A stretch of DNA of 64,000 nt from Terriglobia bacterium (GCA_021324365.1 JAJPJE010000006.1:1-64000), one strand, 5' to 3'. Numbered from the stretch's first letter, positions 42,767 to 52,313 are shown. Notes: generated by a model from the sequence alone, not told the origin. Translations and numbers: made by a program.

Positions 42767-43741
42767 TCATGCCGCTCTGAACCGGCGCACACGTTTCCCA
42801 ACGGCGTTAGAGATGTTGAACAGCTTTCTGACCGGCAGTCCTCCCAGTTTCCTAGTGCCAAGCAGAGCATGGAGGCCCATTGAGGCAGCGCACCCGCATT
42901 GCCCACAATCGGGAAATCCGCCGAATTGACATGGTGTAATTCGAGTCGTCAGGTCGGCCGAGATTGTCTCGGTAACCTGGGAAAAAACGCATTCCTCCGG
43001 AGAATGCGGTGGCGAAAGGAACGCGTGAAGCATGCTAGGGGACATGTCTAACTTTGTGATCGTCGGGAGCAGGCGCAACAACTCGCTGACTGCGAACTCC
43101 CTCTGCTCCCGGCTAAGAATCTCGGCATCCGAACTGCCGACCTGCGGCGTAAACATGCTGATCCATATCTGATTCGCTTCGGGCCGCCTCTGCCATAATT
43201 GCAGGAATTCCTCGAGATAGCCTGGACGCTGAAACATCTGCGACGTGAGGGTACAGTGAACCGTGATCTGGTGCCCGGCTACATTCTTGAGAACACGGTC
43301 ATATGTGGCGGGTGCACGGCGTTTGTCATGCTCCGCTGGAAGTCCATCAATTGAAACTACCAGCTTGCAGTTTCGCAATGATTTCCATTCCGCCGGAATT
43401 GGCCGGAACGCGCTGGTCACCAGTTGGACATAAATGTTGCGCTTGGCAATTTCCGGTAAAAGGATCTGCAGTTCTCGGAAACGTACGAGCGGATCACCGC
43501 CAACAATCGAGAGATGTAAGGGCAACAGCTCGTCCACGATCTCGAGCACACGAGCGACAAGGCTGTCGCCTTTCTCATCCGACAAGCTCCGTAGCGTGAT
43601 GCCGCCACCGAGATGCTGCGGATCGTAGGCGTAGCATCCTGGACAATGCAGCGGGCATTCTTTAGTCAGTTCGATGGAAAGTAGTGGCTTGCGGCCGCCG
43701 AGAAGCGTCCCCCACGCTTTGAACACGTCCTTTTGATCCAT
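42767..43741 (-). CDS. Radical SAM enzyme
   Basis: 324 aa from the ATG at 43741, with AGGA upstream. The canonical cluster motif is CPLHCPGC (Cys29, Cys33, Cys36), preceded by LLSIELTKE. LSIVGGDPLVRF is the GGE-like SAM contact, with Asp in place of Glu. Later strands (VQLVTSAFRPIP, LVVSIDGLPAEHDKRR, HCTLTSQM) match the SPASM-like and MoaA-type barrel fold. A C-terminal Cys cluster (C in PCQFGG, CGQCGC) could hold an auxiliary iron-sulfur cluster. Reaction unknown. The adjacent 82-aa Cys protein could be a substrate or partner, as in peptide-modifying systems. Confidence 0.88.
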   Translation of the reverse strand: MDQKDVFKAWGTLLGGRKPLLSIELTKECPLHCPGCYAYDPQHLGGGITLRSLSDEKGDSLVARVLEIVDELLPLHLSIVGGDPLVRFRELQILLPEIAKRNIYVQLVTSAFRPIPAEWKSLRNCKLVVSIDGLPAEHDKRRAPATYDRVLKNVAGHQITVHCTLTSQMFQRPGYLEEFLQLWQRRPEANQIWISMFTPQVGSSDAEILSREQREFAVSELLRLLPTITKLDMSPSMLHAFLSPPHSPEECVFSQVTETISADLTTRITPCQFGGFPDCGQCGCAASMGLHALLGTRKLGGLPVRKLFNISNAVGKRVRRFRAA

Positions 43742-43826
43742 GCGATCTTTCCTGCCAGCAAGCTGGCTGTAAGCGACCCTGTTCAACAACAATTATCGAC
43801 AGTCGGTTGGGAAGACAGTGGAGGAA

Positions 43827-44081
43827 TTAGCAACGGCGAATAGGGCACATGACGAGCACCTGAGTTACATTGACGCTACGAAGTCCCCTGGGGAAGAAAA
43901 TTGAAATCAGCATTAACAGAAAGGGACCAAGCACGAGCGCGGTTTCCACCATCTGTGTTGTGAAATGAACCCTGTCATTCTGCACGGTAAGCGGAAGGTC
44001 GACGAAGGGCCAGACTACAATGACGACCACGCACGTCACCACCGTGACCGCGACCAACGCTTTGAGCAATCCCGTGCTCAT
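43827..44081 (-). CDS. Small two-helix membrane protein
   Basis: About 84 aa from the ATG at 44081 (weak GAG upstream). Two hydrophobic segments (LLKALVAVTVVTCVVVIVVWPF and MVETALVLGPFLLMLISIFF) are separated by a short loop. It could be a small inner-membrane protein. It lies between the radical SAM operon and a divergent exported-protein gene. No family assigned; coding status moderate. Confidence 0.45.
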   Translation of the reverse strand: MSTGLLKALVAVTVVTCVVVIVVWPFVDLPLTVQNDRVHFTTQMVETALVLGPFLLMLISIFFPRGLRSVNVTQVLVMCPIRRC

Positions 44082-44158
44082 GGATTCTCGTAGGCAACCT
44101 GAACTAAATTGGTTGCGCATCGGCTTGCTGATTCCTATTCTTGCACAAGAGGGACAGG

Positions 44159-44740
44159 GTGCCAAAAGCCAGCGCTCGTCGGGAGCTATCCACGCACACG
44201 CGAACTCGGAAATTCATATCCACACTCATTGTTGCAACTCTGCTGTTTGTTGTAACAGGAGCTCTTGCCGCCCAGGAATCTACGACACCAGCCAAGCCAA
44301 CGTATTTAACTCCGTCGCAACGACTGCAGTCAGCGAAAACTGTCTACGTGAAGAACGCAGGTGGCAGTTCAATCCCCTTCGACGTCATCAACGGAGCTTT
44401 TGAAGGTTGGGGACGGTTTCTGCCTGCCGACTCCGCGCAGAAGGCAGACCTGCTGGTGGAAGTGACGTCACCGGAGGACAGCAAGACATCGACATCTCAA
44501 CAGACAACTATCGACGTGAATGGCCTTCCACAGCAGTCAGTGAATACGAGTCATGAAATCGGGGATAACCGCGTTCGCATGGTGGTTCGAGATGCGAAGA
44601 GCCACATTGTGCTCTGGTCATCGTCTGTACCGGCGAAGTCGGCACTGAAGAAACGTTCGTGGAATGACAATCTGGTGGAAGCCGCTGAAAATCTGATGCG
44701 GCAGTTTCACGATCGAATCGAGCCGCCTGCGGCAAAGTAG
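44159..44740 (+). CDS. Exported protein, DUF4136-like
   Basis: 193 aa from the GTG at 44159, with GAGGG five bases upstream (a TTG at 44141 is weaker). Signal peptide: FISTLIVATLLFVVTGALAAQ. The mature section (SQRLQSAKTVYVKNAGGSSIPFDVINGAFEGWGRF, ADLLVEVTSPED, RMVVRDAKSHIVLWSSSVPAK) resembles small secreted DUF4136-like proteins that share a YDLIVKV-like strand and end with a helix. Function unknown. It stands alone between a small membrane ORF and a zinc-ribbon membrane protein. Confidence 0.7.
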   Translation: MPKASARRELSTHTRTRKFISTLIVATLLFVVTGALAAQESTTPAKPTYLTPSQRLQSAKTVYVKNAGGSSIPFDVINGAFEGWGRFLPADSAQKADLLVEVTSPEDSKTSTSQQTTIDVNGLPQQSVNTSHEIGDNRVRMVVRDAKSHIVLWSSSVPAKSALKKRSWNDNLVEAAENLMRQFHDRIEPPAAK

Positions 44741-44792
44741 TTGAACGGGTCAAGTTGCGTCTATCGGGCTTTGACTGATACTGTAAAATCCA

Positions 44793-45479
44793 GTGGACCA
44801 TAGATGCCACAAGTGCGGAACAGAGTTGACGGAAGGCACTGCGTTTTGTCCCAACTGTAATGCTCCGCAGATTCGCGTGCAGCCCTCCGAACCTGAGCCC
44901 ATCTTCCCGCCAGAAACTCCCGACAACATGCAGCCGGCAGCGACTCCGGTCCTGGTCTCAGGAAGTTCGTCGCCGCTGCCTGCTCCTGGGTCGATAAATT
45001 GGTCGCACGCGATCCGTGCGGCCGGCATTGCCGGGCTTCTGCTTGGCTTCACTTGGCTGGTGCCATTCAGTACGTATCTTTTCTGGATGCTTGCTTGCGG
45101 AGCGTTCGGCGTCGTGCTTTATCACCGTCACAATTCGCAGGTAGAGATCACGCGCGGCATGGGTGCGCGCATCGGAGCGGTGACAGGAGTGATTGCGTTC
45201 GTGATTTTTGCGATCACCACATCTCTGCAACTGATCCTTACTCGAAACAGCGGAGCCATGCGTGCCCTGTTGCTCGAAACGATAGAGAAATCCCAGGCGG
45301 CAAATCCCGATCCGCGTGCACAGGAAATGCTTCAGAAGTTGACCACACCTGAGGGACTGGCCATCATGGTAATCTTTGCCATGGTCCTGATGTTCTTCCT
45401 CTTTCTCGGATTGTCGGCAGCAGGCGGAGCCGTGGGTTCGTCGTTCTTTCGCAGGCGCGATGTGAACCCGCAGCGTTGA
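44793..45479 (+). CDS. Zinc-ribbon membrane protein
   Basis: 228 aa with a GTG start. The first 25 residues are a zinc ribbon (CHKCGTELTEGTAFCPNCNAP), four Cys in two CxxC knuckles. A Pro/Glu-rich linker leads to about four transmembrane helices (IRAAGIAGLLLGFTWLVPF, YLFWMLACGAFGVVLY, IGAVTGVIAFVIFAITTSL, IMVIFAMVLMFFLFLGLSA). This is a common envelope-protein layout with an unknown function. The zinc ribbon probably faces the cytoplasm. No partner genes. Confidence 0.8.
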   Translation: MDHRCHKCGTELTEGTAFCPNCNAPQIRVQPSEPEPIFPPETPDNMQPAATPVLVSGSSSPLPAPGSINWSHAIRAAGIAGLLLGFTWLVPFSTYLFWMLACGAFGVVLYHRHNSQVEITRGMGARIGAVTGVIAFVIFAITTSLQLILTRNSGAMRALLLETIEKSQAANPDPRAQEMLQKLTTPEGLAIMVIFAMVLMFFLFLGLSAAGGAVGSSFFRRRDVNPQR

Positions 45480-45739
45480 TCTCGGCCGAGAAAAGGTTGT
45501 ATCCCGCAGCCATGATTTCGAGATATTTCGTTCATCTATTCGGGCGTTTTCAGTAAAGAGAGAAATCATTTTCCACTCCTTGCGCAAGCTTCTGCAGCAT
45601 TGCGAAGCTAAGTGCGCGAATTCATTGACAAAGGACAGAGTAGCGGGCCAGAATGCCTGCCTGTTTGTAGCTGAACCCTCCTGACTGGAACTTTGGGGTT
45701 TTCTGAAAAAACAGACACGACACGCATTAAGGAGAAGTT

Positions 45740-47575
45740 ATGAGACTCTGCTCCCTTCGTTCTGCGTTGTGCGCTTCCGTCCTTTGCTTTTTGACAGCGA
45801 CGTTTTTGTTCGCACAGGTAGAACAGACCACACGCACGATATCGCCTCATTTCACTTCCAGTATCCCGGCTCATACCGGGAGCACACCCGTTCCGGAAAA
45901 AGACAATCTTGTTCAACCAGATCATCTGGGCCCAAATCCAGGTATCGTGAAACCTGGCAGCCAGTCCAACGGAGTAGGACAGGCTGCGACGTCGGCTCAG
46001 ACCAACGCTTCCGCTAACAGCAGTGTGACGAAGATCTTCACAACTCCCACACCGAAACCGAAGCCGGTGCTCGGACCGGGCGCAGGCTTTATGGGTTTTA
46101 ACGGACTATCACACTTCGATCAACGTTTTGCTGGAACGGGACCGTATACGAACACCCAGTTTTCACTTGAACCTCCGGACCAGGCGCTTTGCACTGGCAA
46201 CGGGTTCGTTATGGAGTCCGTCAATAACGCGCTTGCGGTTTACGACAAGAGCGGAAACTTGCTGCAGGGGCCGATCGCGAACAGCCAGTTCTTCGGGCTT
46301 GCGCCGGAAGTCATTCGCTCGACACCTCCGGTGTTTGGTCCCTTCATCAGTGACCCGAAGTGCTATTACGACAAGCAGACGAATCGCTGGTTCATGAGCG
46401 AACTCGAAATGGATACGGACCCCGCGACAGGCGGTTCCACCGGAAGCACCAGTACGCTGATCGCGGTGAGCCAAACTGGAGATCCGACCGGAATCTGGAA
46501 CGTGTATCAGCTTCCAACGACCGACGACGGATCCAGCGGAACCCCGACGCATCCGAATTGCCCGTGCTTCGGCGATCAGCCGCTGCTGGGAGCGGATGCC
46601 AACGCCATCTACATTTCCACCAATGAATTCCCAGTCTTCGTCGCAGGATTCAACGGCGCGCAGGTATATGCCATTTCGAAGAGAGCGCTGGCGAAGGGCC
46701 TGGCGGCGAATGTTGTCCAATTCAACCTTGGCACATTACCAGCCCCGGATGGCGGCACCTGGTATAGCGTGCAGCCGGCAACAGTTCCTCCCGGCGGCGC
46801 GTTTGCAAGGAACACCGAGTATTTCCTGAGCGCGCTACAGTTCATCAATGAGTTCGATGACCGCGTGGCAGTGTGGGCGGTCACCAATACCAACACCATC
46901 GACAAGAACAGCCCGAACCTGCAGCTGTTGCAGACGGTGATCACCAGCGAAGTATATGGGCAGCCGAGTCCAGCAACACAGAAAGCCGGACCCACGCCGC
47001 TTGGCACGGCAGTTGGACAAAGTCCTCTGCCTGAACTGATCGACACAAACGACGATCGCATGAACCAGGTTGTTTACGCCGACGGCATTCTCTGGTCAGG
47101 ACTGAATACACCTGTTCATGTCGGGTCGAACTACCTGACGGGCATCGCTTACTTCGGCGTGATGCCATGGGTCGGCGGCAAGAAATTATTCGCGATGATG
47201 GCGGACCAAGGTTACGTCGCCGTTTCTGGCAACAACGTGATCTTCCCGTCGATTGCCGCAAATAACGAGGGCCGCGCGGCTATGACCTTTACGTTGACTG
47301 GACCTGACTACTATCCGAGCATGGCCTATATGAACATGGGACTTTGGAATAGTGGGCCGGTACATGTAGGGGGGGCAGGCGCACTTCCCGATGACGGCTT
47401 CTCCGGATACACGGCTTACGGCGGAAATGGAGTTGGCCGCTGGGGTGATTACACCGCTGGAGTCGCAGACGAAACGGGCAATCTATGGATTGCTGCGGAG
47501 TACATCCCGAATGCGACTCGCTCTCAGCTCGCAAACTGGGGAACGTTCGTCGGCAAGGTTCCCGGGGACAAATAG
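45740..47575 (+). CDS. Secreted protein of unknown function
   Basis: 611 aa with AAGGAG before the ATG. Signal peptide CASVLCFLTATFLFAQ, a Thr/Pro/Ser-rich N-terminal linker (residues about 30-130), then a beta-rich domain with Asp/Gly/Asn turns (SLEPPDQALCTGNGFVMESVNNALAVYDKSG, DPKCYYDKQTNRWFMSELEMD, QPLLGADANAIYISTNEF), probably a beta propeller. No catalytic motif is visible. It ends at a strong bidirectional hairpin (47596-47617) shared with the convergent oxidoreductase operon. Likely an extracellular or cell-surface protein. Confidence 0.75.
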   Translation: MRLCSLRSALCASVLCFLTATFLFAQVEQTTRTISPHFTSSIPAHTGSTPVPEKDNLVQPDHLGPNPGIVKPGSQSNGVGQAATSAQTNASANSSVTKIFTTPTPKPKPVLGPGAGFMGFNGLSHFDQRFAGTGPYTNTQFSLEPPDQALCTGNGFVMESVNNALAVYDKSGNLLQGPIANSQFFGLAPEVIRSTPPVFGPFISDPKCYYDKQTNRWFMSELEMDTDPATGGSTGSTSTLIAVSQTGDPTGIWNVYQLPTTDDGSSGTPTHPNCPCFGDQPLLGADANAIYISTNEFPVFVAGFNGAQVYAISKRALAKGLAANVVQFNLGTLPAPDGGTWYSVQPATVPPGGAFARNTEYFLSALQFINEFDDRVAVWAVTNTNTIDKNSPNLQLLQTVITSEVYGQPSPATQKAGPTPLGTAVGQSPLPELIDTNDDRMNQVVYADGILWSGLNTPVHVGSNYLTGIAYFGVMPWVGGKKLFAMMADQGYVAVSGNNVIFPSIAANNEGRAAMTFTLTGPDYYPSMAYMNMGLWNSGPVHVGGAGALPDDGFSGYTAYGGNGVGRWGDYTAGVADETGNLWIAAEYIPNATRSQLANWGTFVGKVPGDK

Positions 47576-47595
47576 AACTACACTCACGGCAAGAA

Positions 47596-47617
47596 GAAGC
47601 CGCCTTCGGGCGGCTTC
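47596..47617. terminator. Bidirectional terminator
   Basis: GAAGCCGCC-TTCG-GGCGGCTTC, a nine-bp stem with a UUCG tetraloop, followed on + by TTTGTT and on - by TTCTTGCC. It lies between two convergent genes. Confidence 0.85.
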
Positions 47618-47630
47618 TTTGTTCTCAGCG

Positions 47631-49082
47631 CTAATATGCGAATCCATCGGGTTGCGATACGGCACCGACACGGATATTGTGTTCGATGAACTCGCGTCCG
47701 GCTGCGAGCGCCCTTTCATTCAACTCCATCAATGAGCCTTTCTTTACTATGCTCTGGATCACCGGCAAGGCCTGCTCGATCGGCAGGCACTCTGTTTCTT
47801 CCAGCAGAGCGCCTAGCATGATTACGTTCGCAACTTTGGCACTACCCAGGCGGTCGGCTATTTCGGAGGCAGGTATGCAGATTACGCGAGCCTGAGGCGC
47901 AGCGAAATCCGGAGGCAGGCTCTCGCGGTTATAGAGGATGGTTCCGCCCGGAACGACCTGCGGTCCGAACTTGCGTAACGAGATTTCGTTCATTGCGATC
48001 AGCACATCGGGTTCCGGCACCAGCGGTGAGCCAATGCGGTCGTGCGATAGGCATACGTAGCAATGAGCGCTGCCGCTGCGCATCTCAGGACCGTAAGACG
48101 GCAACCAGCTGACCTCAAGCCCTTCGCGCATTCCCATCTCGGCAAGCAGGATTCCGAGCAACAGCGTGCCTTGCCCACCAAAGCCCGCAGCATTGATCTT
48201 CAGATCGCGCGCGCGATGGCGCCCTGCGGGTACCTGCTTCACCGCGTTGGCCGAATCGAGTTCCAGCGCTTCCGCAACGGTCTTATGCGGAATGGGGATC
48301 ACCGGCGCTTCGGCCTTTCGATCGCGAAAAACGCCGAGCGGGAAAGCCGGGATCATCTTCTCAGCTACCCAGCGGCGCGCTTCCACCGGATCTTTCTTCC
48401 AGATAGTCGGACACGGGGAGAGAATCTCCACGAGCGTGAAACCCGCTTTCTGTTTTTGCAATTCGAGCGCCTTCCTAACGGCCTTGCGCGCGCGCATGAT
48501 GTTCTTGTTATCAGAGAGCGCAACGCGCTCTATATATACGGGCGCTTCGAGCGAGGCCAGAAGTTCCGAGACGTGTAGCGGATAGCCGTCGTTGAGCGGC
48601 CTTCGCCCCCAGGGACTGGTAGTGCTGCTTTGACCGACCAGCGTAGTGGGCGCCAACTGCCCGCCAGTCATGCCATAGATCGCATTATTCACGAAGAAAA
48701 CGGTGATGTTTTCTCCGCGATTCGCGGCGTGCACAATTTCAGCCGTGCCAATCGCGGCCAGATCGCCGTCCCCCTGGTATGAGATAACCAGCTTATCCGG
48801 GTGCGCGCGCTTGACCCCGGTAGCAACTGCCGCAGCACGCCCATGTGCCGCCTGAACATTTCCAGCGTCGAAGTAGTAGTACGCAAAGACGGAACATCCG
48901 ACCGGACTGACAAGGATGGTGTCATCCTTTGCGCCGAGCTCTTCGATGGCTTCTGCTATCAGCTTGTGCGCGATACCATGGCCGCAGCCGGGGCAGTAGT
49001 GCGTCTGATGCTGCAATTCAGACTTGCGATCAAAGGTTTTGTAGAACGAGGTCGATCTTGCGTGAAGAATTTCGAATTCCAA
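47631..49082 (-). CDS. 2-oxoacid:ferredoxin oxidoreductase, fused beta and gamma subunits (VorC/VorA-like)
   Basis: 483 aa with a TTG start at 49082 and AGGAG seven bases upstream. Residues about 1-250 are the thiamin-diphosphate-binding beta subunit: CPGCGHG, GCSVFAYYYFD, AHGRAAAVATGVKRA, SYQGDGDLAAIGTAEI (the ThDP motif GDGD...). The TGGQLAPTT region and PC(P)TIWKKDP follow. Residues about 290-483 are the gamma (electron-transfer adaptor) subunit: INAAGFGGQGTLLLGILLAE, YGPEMRSGSAHCYV, PDVLIAMNEISLRKF. Beta and gamma are commonly separate genes; a fusion is less usual. With the alpha and ferredoxin subunits upstream it oxidises a branched 2-oxoacid to acyl-CoA and CO2 and reduces ferredoxin. 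Confidence 0.88.
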   Translation of the reverse strand: MEFEILHARSTSFYKTFDRKSELQHQTHYCPGCGHGIAHKLIAEAIEELGAKDDTILVSPVGCSVFAYYYFDAGNVQAAHGRAAAVATGVKRAHPDKLVISYQGDGDLAAIGTAEIVHAANRGENITVFFVNNAIYGMTGGQLAPTTLVGQSSTTSPWGRRPLNDGYPLHVSELLASLEAPVYIERVALSDNKNIMRARKAVRKALELQKQKAGFTLVEILSPCPTIWKKDPVEARRWVAEKMIPAFPLGVFRDRKAEAPVIPIPHKTVAEALELDSANAVKQVPAGRHRARDLKINAAGFGGQGTLLLGILLAEMGMREGLEVSWLPSYGPEMRSGSAHCYVCLSHDRIGSPLVPEPDVLIAMNEISLRKFGPQVVPGGTILYNRESLPPDFAAPQARVICIPASEIADRLGSAKVANVIMLGALLEETECLPIEQALPVIQSIVKKGSLMELNERALAAGREFIEHNIRVGAVSQPDGFAY

Positions 49083-49158
49083 GGGATGCTCCTGTAAAGC
49101 AGTAGCCTGCTGTCAGTAGCCGTCGATCGATACACGACCAAACGCCTCGCTACGGGCT

Positions 49159-50220
49159 TTAGCTACGCACAACTAGTTCACTAACCTTACTTACCAACTC
49201 CGAATGCACTTCTTCCACAGACGGTACGTTGCCGCCGGTACGGCTGTAGAACTCGACCGGCACGCGGCCGTTGAGCGACAACTTTACGTCTTCCACCATC
49301 TGGCCCGTGCTCATTTCCACTACCTGCGCGAAACGGCAGCGCGCGGCGATATCCGCCAGCGGCCTCGACGGGAACGGCCACAACGTGATTGGACGGAATA
49401 AGCCGACACGCAGTCCCTGAGCACGCGCCTGATCGACTGCCGACCTCAATACGCGAGATACGATGCCGTATCCCACCAGCAGAATCTCCGCGTCTTCCGT
49501 GCGATAGCCCTCGTAACGCGGCTCCAATTGCTGCGCCAATCGGTACTTGGCTTCGAGCTTTTGGACGTGGCGTTCCAGATCGTCGGGCTCGAGGTAAATC
49601 GAGCTGATCAGGTTCTTGCGGGTTTCAGCTGTGCCACAAACCGCCCACGGCTTTCCGGGAATCGGAGTATCGACTTCCGCGAGTTCGATTGGCTCCATCA
49701 TTTGTCCGACAAAACCATCGGCAAGCACAACGACGGGATTGCGATATCGATCCGCGAGCTCAAATGCCAGCATCGTCAGGTCGGCCATTTCCTGCACCGA
49801 AGCGGGTGCGAGCACGAGGTTCTTGTAGTTGCCATGGCCGCCGCCTTTGACCACGCAGAAATAGTCGCTCTGCTCCGGAGCGATATTGCCCAACCCTGGC
49901 CCGCCGCGCATGACGTCGACGATCACACAGGGAAGTTCCGATCCAGCGAGGTACGAAATACCTTCCTGCATCAGGCTCAAGCCTGGCCCGGACGATGCAG
50001 TCATCACTCGCATCCCTGCCGCTGCCGCGCCATAAACCATGTTGATGGAAGCGACTTCGCTCTCCGCTTGTACAAAAGTGCCGCCGACTTCCGGGATCAG
50101 AAGCGCCGCGTATTCGGCGATCTCGCTTGCCGGAGTAATCGGATATCCGTAATATGCGCGGCAACCGGCAAGCACTGCGCCCTTCACGACGGCAACATTT
50201 CCTTTACAGAGCTGCCGCAT
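49159..50220 (-). CDS. vorB: 2-oxoacid:ferredoxin oxidoreductase alpha subunit (VorB-like)
   Basis: 353 aa from the ATG at 50220, whose start codon lies inside the ferredoxin-subunit gene (17-base overlap). [100 protein letters not shown], and [13 protein letters not shown] are diagnostic of the 2-ketoisovalerate/2-oxoglutarate branch, and closest in style to VorB. With the beta-gamma fusion and the ferredoxin subunit it forms an oxygen-sensitive oxidoreductase handling branched-chain 2-oxoacids. Substrate choice from sequence alone is tentative. Confidence 0.88.
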   Translation of the reverse strand: MRQLCKGNVAVVKGAVLAGCRAYYGYPITPASEIAEYAALLIPEVGGTFVQAESEVASINMVYGAAAAGMRVMTASSGPGLSLMQEGISYLAGSELPCVIVDVMRGGPGLGNIAPEQSDYFCVVKGGGHGNYKNLVLAPASVQEMADLTMLAFELADRYRNPVVVLADGFVGQMMEPIELAEVDTPIPGKPWAVCGTAETRKNLISSIYLEPDDLERHVQKLEAKYRLAQQLEPRYEGYRTEDAEILLVGYGIVSRVLRSAVDQARAQGLRVGLFRPITLWPFPSRPLADIAARCRFAQVVEMSTGQMVEDVKLSLNGRVPVEFYSRTGGNVPSVEEVHSELVSKVSELVVRS

Positions 50221-50464
50221 GCTGCACCTCCTGCGCGAGCTTGGGCGAAGCGATGCGATAGACGGTGATCGCTCCCGGCTCTGGACAGCAGTAGAAGCAG
50301 ATACCGCAGCCTGTGCAGCCGTCGCCACTGTACCCGGCGGCATGAATGCCGTACTGATTCAGTCCCTCTTCCAGATGTAAAACCTTCGGAGGGCACGATT
50401 CCACGCACAGGCCGCAGCCTTTGCACTCGTCGCGATCGATTTCAACCTTTCCTCTTGCTGCCAT
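50204..50464 (-). CDS. 4Fe-4S ferredoxin subunit of the oxidoreductase (delta)
   Basis: 86 aa. Two 4Fe-4S motifs: [13 protein letters not shown] and [16 protein letters not shown], the second with an extra Cys. It carries electrons from the 2-oxoacid oxidoreductase alpha/beta unit to soluble ferredoxin. Its stop overlaps the start of the alpha-subunit gene by 17 bases and its ATG is only three bases after the CoA-transferase stop, so all four genes are translated together. Confidence 0.93.
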   Translation of the reverse strand: MAARGKVEIDRDECKGCGLCVESCPPKVLHLEEGLNQYGIHAAGYSGDGCTGCGICFYCCPEPGAITVYRIASPKLAQEVQHAAAL

Positions 50465-50467
50465 TCG

Positions 50468-51793
50468 TCACCTCGCAGCGGCCAGTGCCGGCCGGTGCAG
50501 CCATTTCGTTCGTTCACAGTATTCGTAGAGCTCATTGCGGAAATTCGGATGAGCGATCTGGATCAGTGCTTCTGCTCGTTCGCGAATCGTCTTGCCATGG
50601 AGATATGCAACGCCATATTCAGTAACCACGTAGCGGATTAGTCCGCGCGATGTGACCACCCCTGCTCCCGGACTGAGCTGGGGAACGATGCGCGAGAGCG
50701 TCCCTTGTTTTGCCGTAGAGGGCAACGCAATAATCGGCTTGCCGCCCTTGGCGCGCGATGCGCCGCGCAGAAAATCGACTTGCCCGCCAATACCGCTGTA
50801 AAAACTTTGGCCAATAGAATCCGAACAAACCTGCCCGGTGATATCGATTTGCAGTGCCGAATTGATCGCTACCATGTTCTCGTTGCGCGCGATCTGCTGC
50901 GGATCATTGGTAAAGGCGTTCGGCCGCAATTCGAATAATGGGTTGTCATTCACATAATCGAACAGCTCGCGGGTACCCAGCATGAACCCTGCGACGATCT
51001 TGCGCGGAAGCAATGTCTTGCGGCGGCCAGTAATTACGCCGGCTTCGATCAGCGGAATCACACCGTCACTCACCAGTTCGGTATGGATTCCCAGGTCCTT
51101 GCGGTCGAGCAAGAGCGGTAGCACCGCGTTCGGAATGCCGCCGATGCCAGTCTGCAACGTGGCACCGTCCTCAATGAGACCGGCGACATTCTTCGCAATC
51201 GCACGATGTAGATCGGTAATGTCTGGTTTTGGCATCTCGCACAGCGGGCGAGAGCTTTCAACGAATGCGCTGATCTGGCTGACATGAATAAAGCTGTCAC
51301 CGTAGGTGCGCGGCATCTGGTCATTGACTTGAGCGACGGTGTAGCGCGCGCACTTGCACGCGGTCATAGTCGTATCAACCCCAACGCCCAGACTGCAGAA
51401 ACCATGCTCGTCGGGCGGCGACACCTGGATCAGTGCCACATCGATCATCATGGCACCGCTTTCAAACAGGGCCTCTACCTCGCTTAGGTAAACCGGCGTG
51501 TAATCGGCTCGTCCTTCATTGACGGCTTCTCGCACGTTGCCACCAATAAACATCGCATTGTGCCGGAAGTGGCCTTCCATCTCCGGTGCAACGTAAGGAG
51601 CCGTGCCCAAAGTGAGCAAATGGACGATCTCGACATCGTGCACAAAAGGAGCCCGACCCATCAGCGCTTCGACCAGGGTTTCCGGTTCGGCGCATCCGGG
51701 GTGGATGTAGACACGCATGCCCGACTCGACACACCGCAAGGCATCGCGCGCCGACATCAGTTTTCGCTTGTATTCCAGCATCCAAGCTGACAT
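50468..51793 (-). CDS. Acetyl-CoA hydrolase/transferase family CoA-transferase (4-hydroxybutyrate CoA-transferase-like)
   Basis: 441 aa, ATG at 51793 with AGGA upstream. Family motifs: VYIHPGCAEPETLVEALM, ATLQTGIGGIPNAVL, GIHTELVSDGVIPL with the catalytic Glu239, INSALQIDITGQV, and SFYSGIGGQVDFLRGA (the GxGG CoA site), then RGLIRYVVTEYGVAYLHGKTIRERA. It moves CoA between short-chain acyl-CoA and a free acid. Upstream of ferredoxin-oxidoreductase genes it could convert the branched acyl-CoA product to a free acid, conserving the thioester as another CoA. It is the first gene of the operon. Confidence 0.92.
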   Translation of the reverse strand: MSAWMLEYKRKLMSARDALRCVESGMRVYIHPGCAEPETLVEALMGRAPFVHDVEIVHLLTLGTAPYVAPEMEGHFRHNAMFIGGNVREAVNEGRADYTPVYLSEVEALFESGAMMIDVALIQVSPPDEHGFCSLGVGVDTTMTACKCARYTVAQVNDQMPRTYGDSFIHVSQISAFVESSRPLCEMPKPDITDLHRAIAKNVAGLIEDGATLQTGIGGIPNAVLPLLLDRKDLGIHTELVSDGVIPLIEAGVITGRRKTLLPRKIVAGFMLGTRELFDYVNDNPLFELRPNAFTNDPQQIARNENMVAINSALQIDITGQVCSDSIGQSFYSGIGGQVDFLRGASRAKGGKPIIALPSTAKQGTLSRIVPQLSPGAGVVTSRGLIRYVVTEYGVAYLHGKTIRERAEALIQIAHPNFRNELYEYCERTKWLHRPALAAAR

Positions 51794-51839
51794 TAGTTCC
51801 TGCTTTCCCTACCCACCAGACCCGGGCACGCGCTTCGCA

Positions 51840-52313
51840 CTATTTTGCCATTGCGACGGCTTTGCCCTGTTTCCGCAGTTCTTCGCACTCCTGCTCATAA
51901 CCGAACGCCGCCCAATACATGGCACGGTCGAAGAACTGTTCCAGCAGTTCCAGCATTTCCAGTTCGCCGAAGATTTCGGTGGGACGCTCGAGCGTCTCCT
52001 CCTGCTTCAGGTACTCCCACAAGTTTTCGCGGGTCAGAACAATGGCCCACATCAACTGGCTGAGAGGAACACCCTGAAAGGAACGCCGCTTGCCGATCTC
52101 TGTGTACCTGCGCGCAATGTCAGCTTCTGACTTACCTAACAGCCATTGCCCGAGGTGCGTGTAGATCTCAAAAACAGCGGTGCGAAAGTCCTCGCGAGGA
52201 ACGTTATGGAACAAACTGGTTTTTTCGGAAGCCTGAATTTTTAGAAGGAGCCGGTCGGCGAGTTTATCGGAATGAGTCTCGATCAGCCGCACTAATCGGT
52301 AGGCGAGCATCAT
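51840..52313 (-). CDS. RsbRD-N-like stress/sensor domain protein
   Basis: 157 aa, ATG at 52313 with GGAGG ten bases upstream. One all-helical domain (RLVRLIETHSDKLADRLLLKIQ, YTHLGQWLLGKSEADIARRYTEIGKRRSFQGVPLSQLMWAIVLTRENLWEYL) matches the RsbRD N-terminal fold that precedes STAS or kinase domains in stressosome and sensor-kinase proteins. Here the domain is free-standing. It lies directly upstream of the CoA-transferase operon (46-base gap) and could be its first gene or its regulator. A tandem CRP/FNR-like operator lies 150 bases upstream. Confidence 0.75.
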   Translation of the reverse strand: MMLAYRLVRLIETHSDKLADRLLLKIQASEKTSLFHNVPREDFRTAVFEIYTHLGQWLLGKSEADIARRYTEIGKRRSFQGVPLSQLMWAIVLTRENLWEYLKQEETLERPTEIFGELEMLELLEQFFDRAMYWAAFGYEQECEELRKQGKAVAMAK

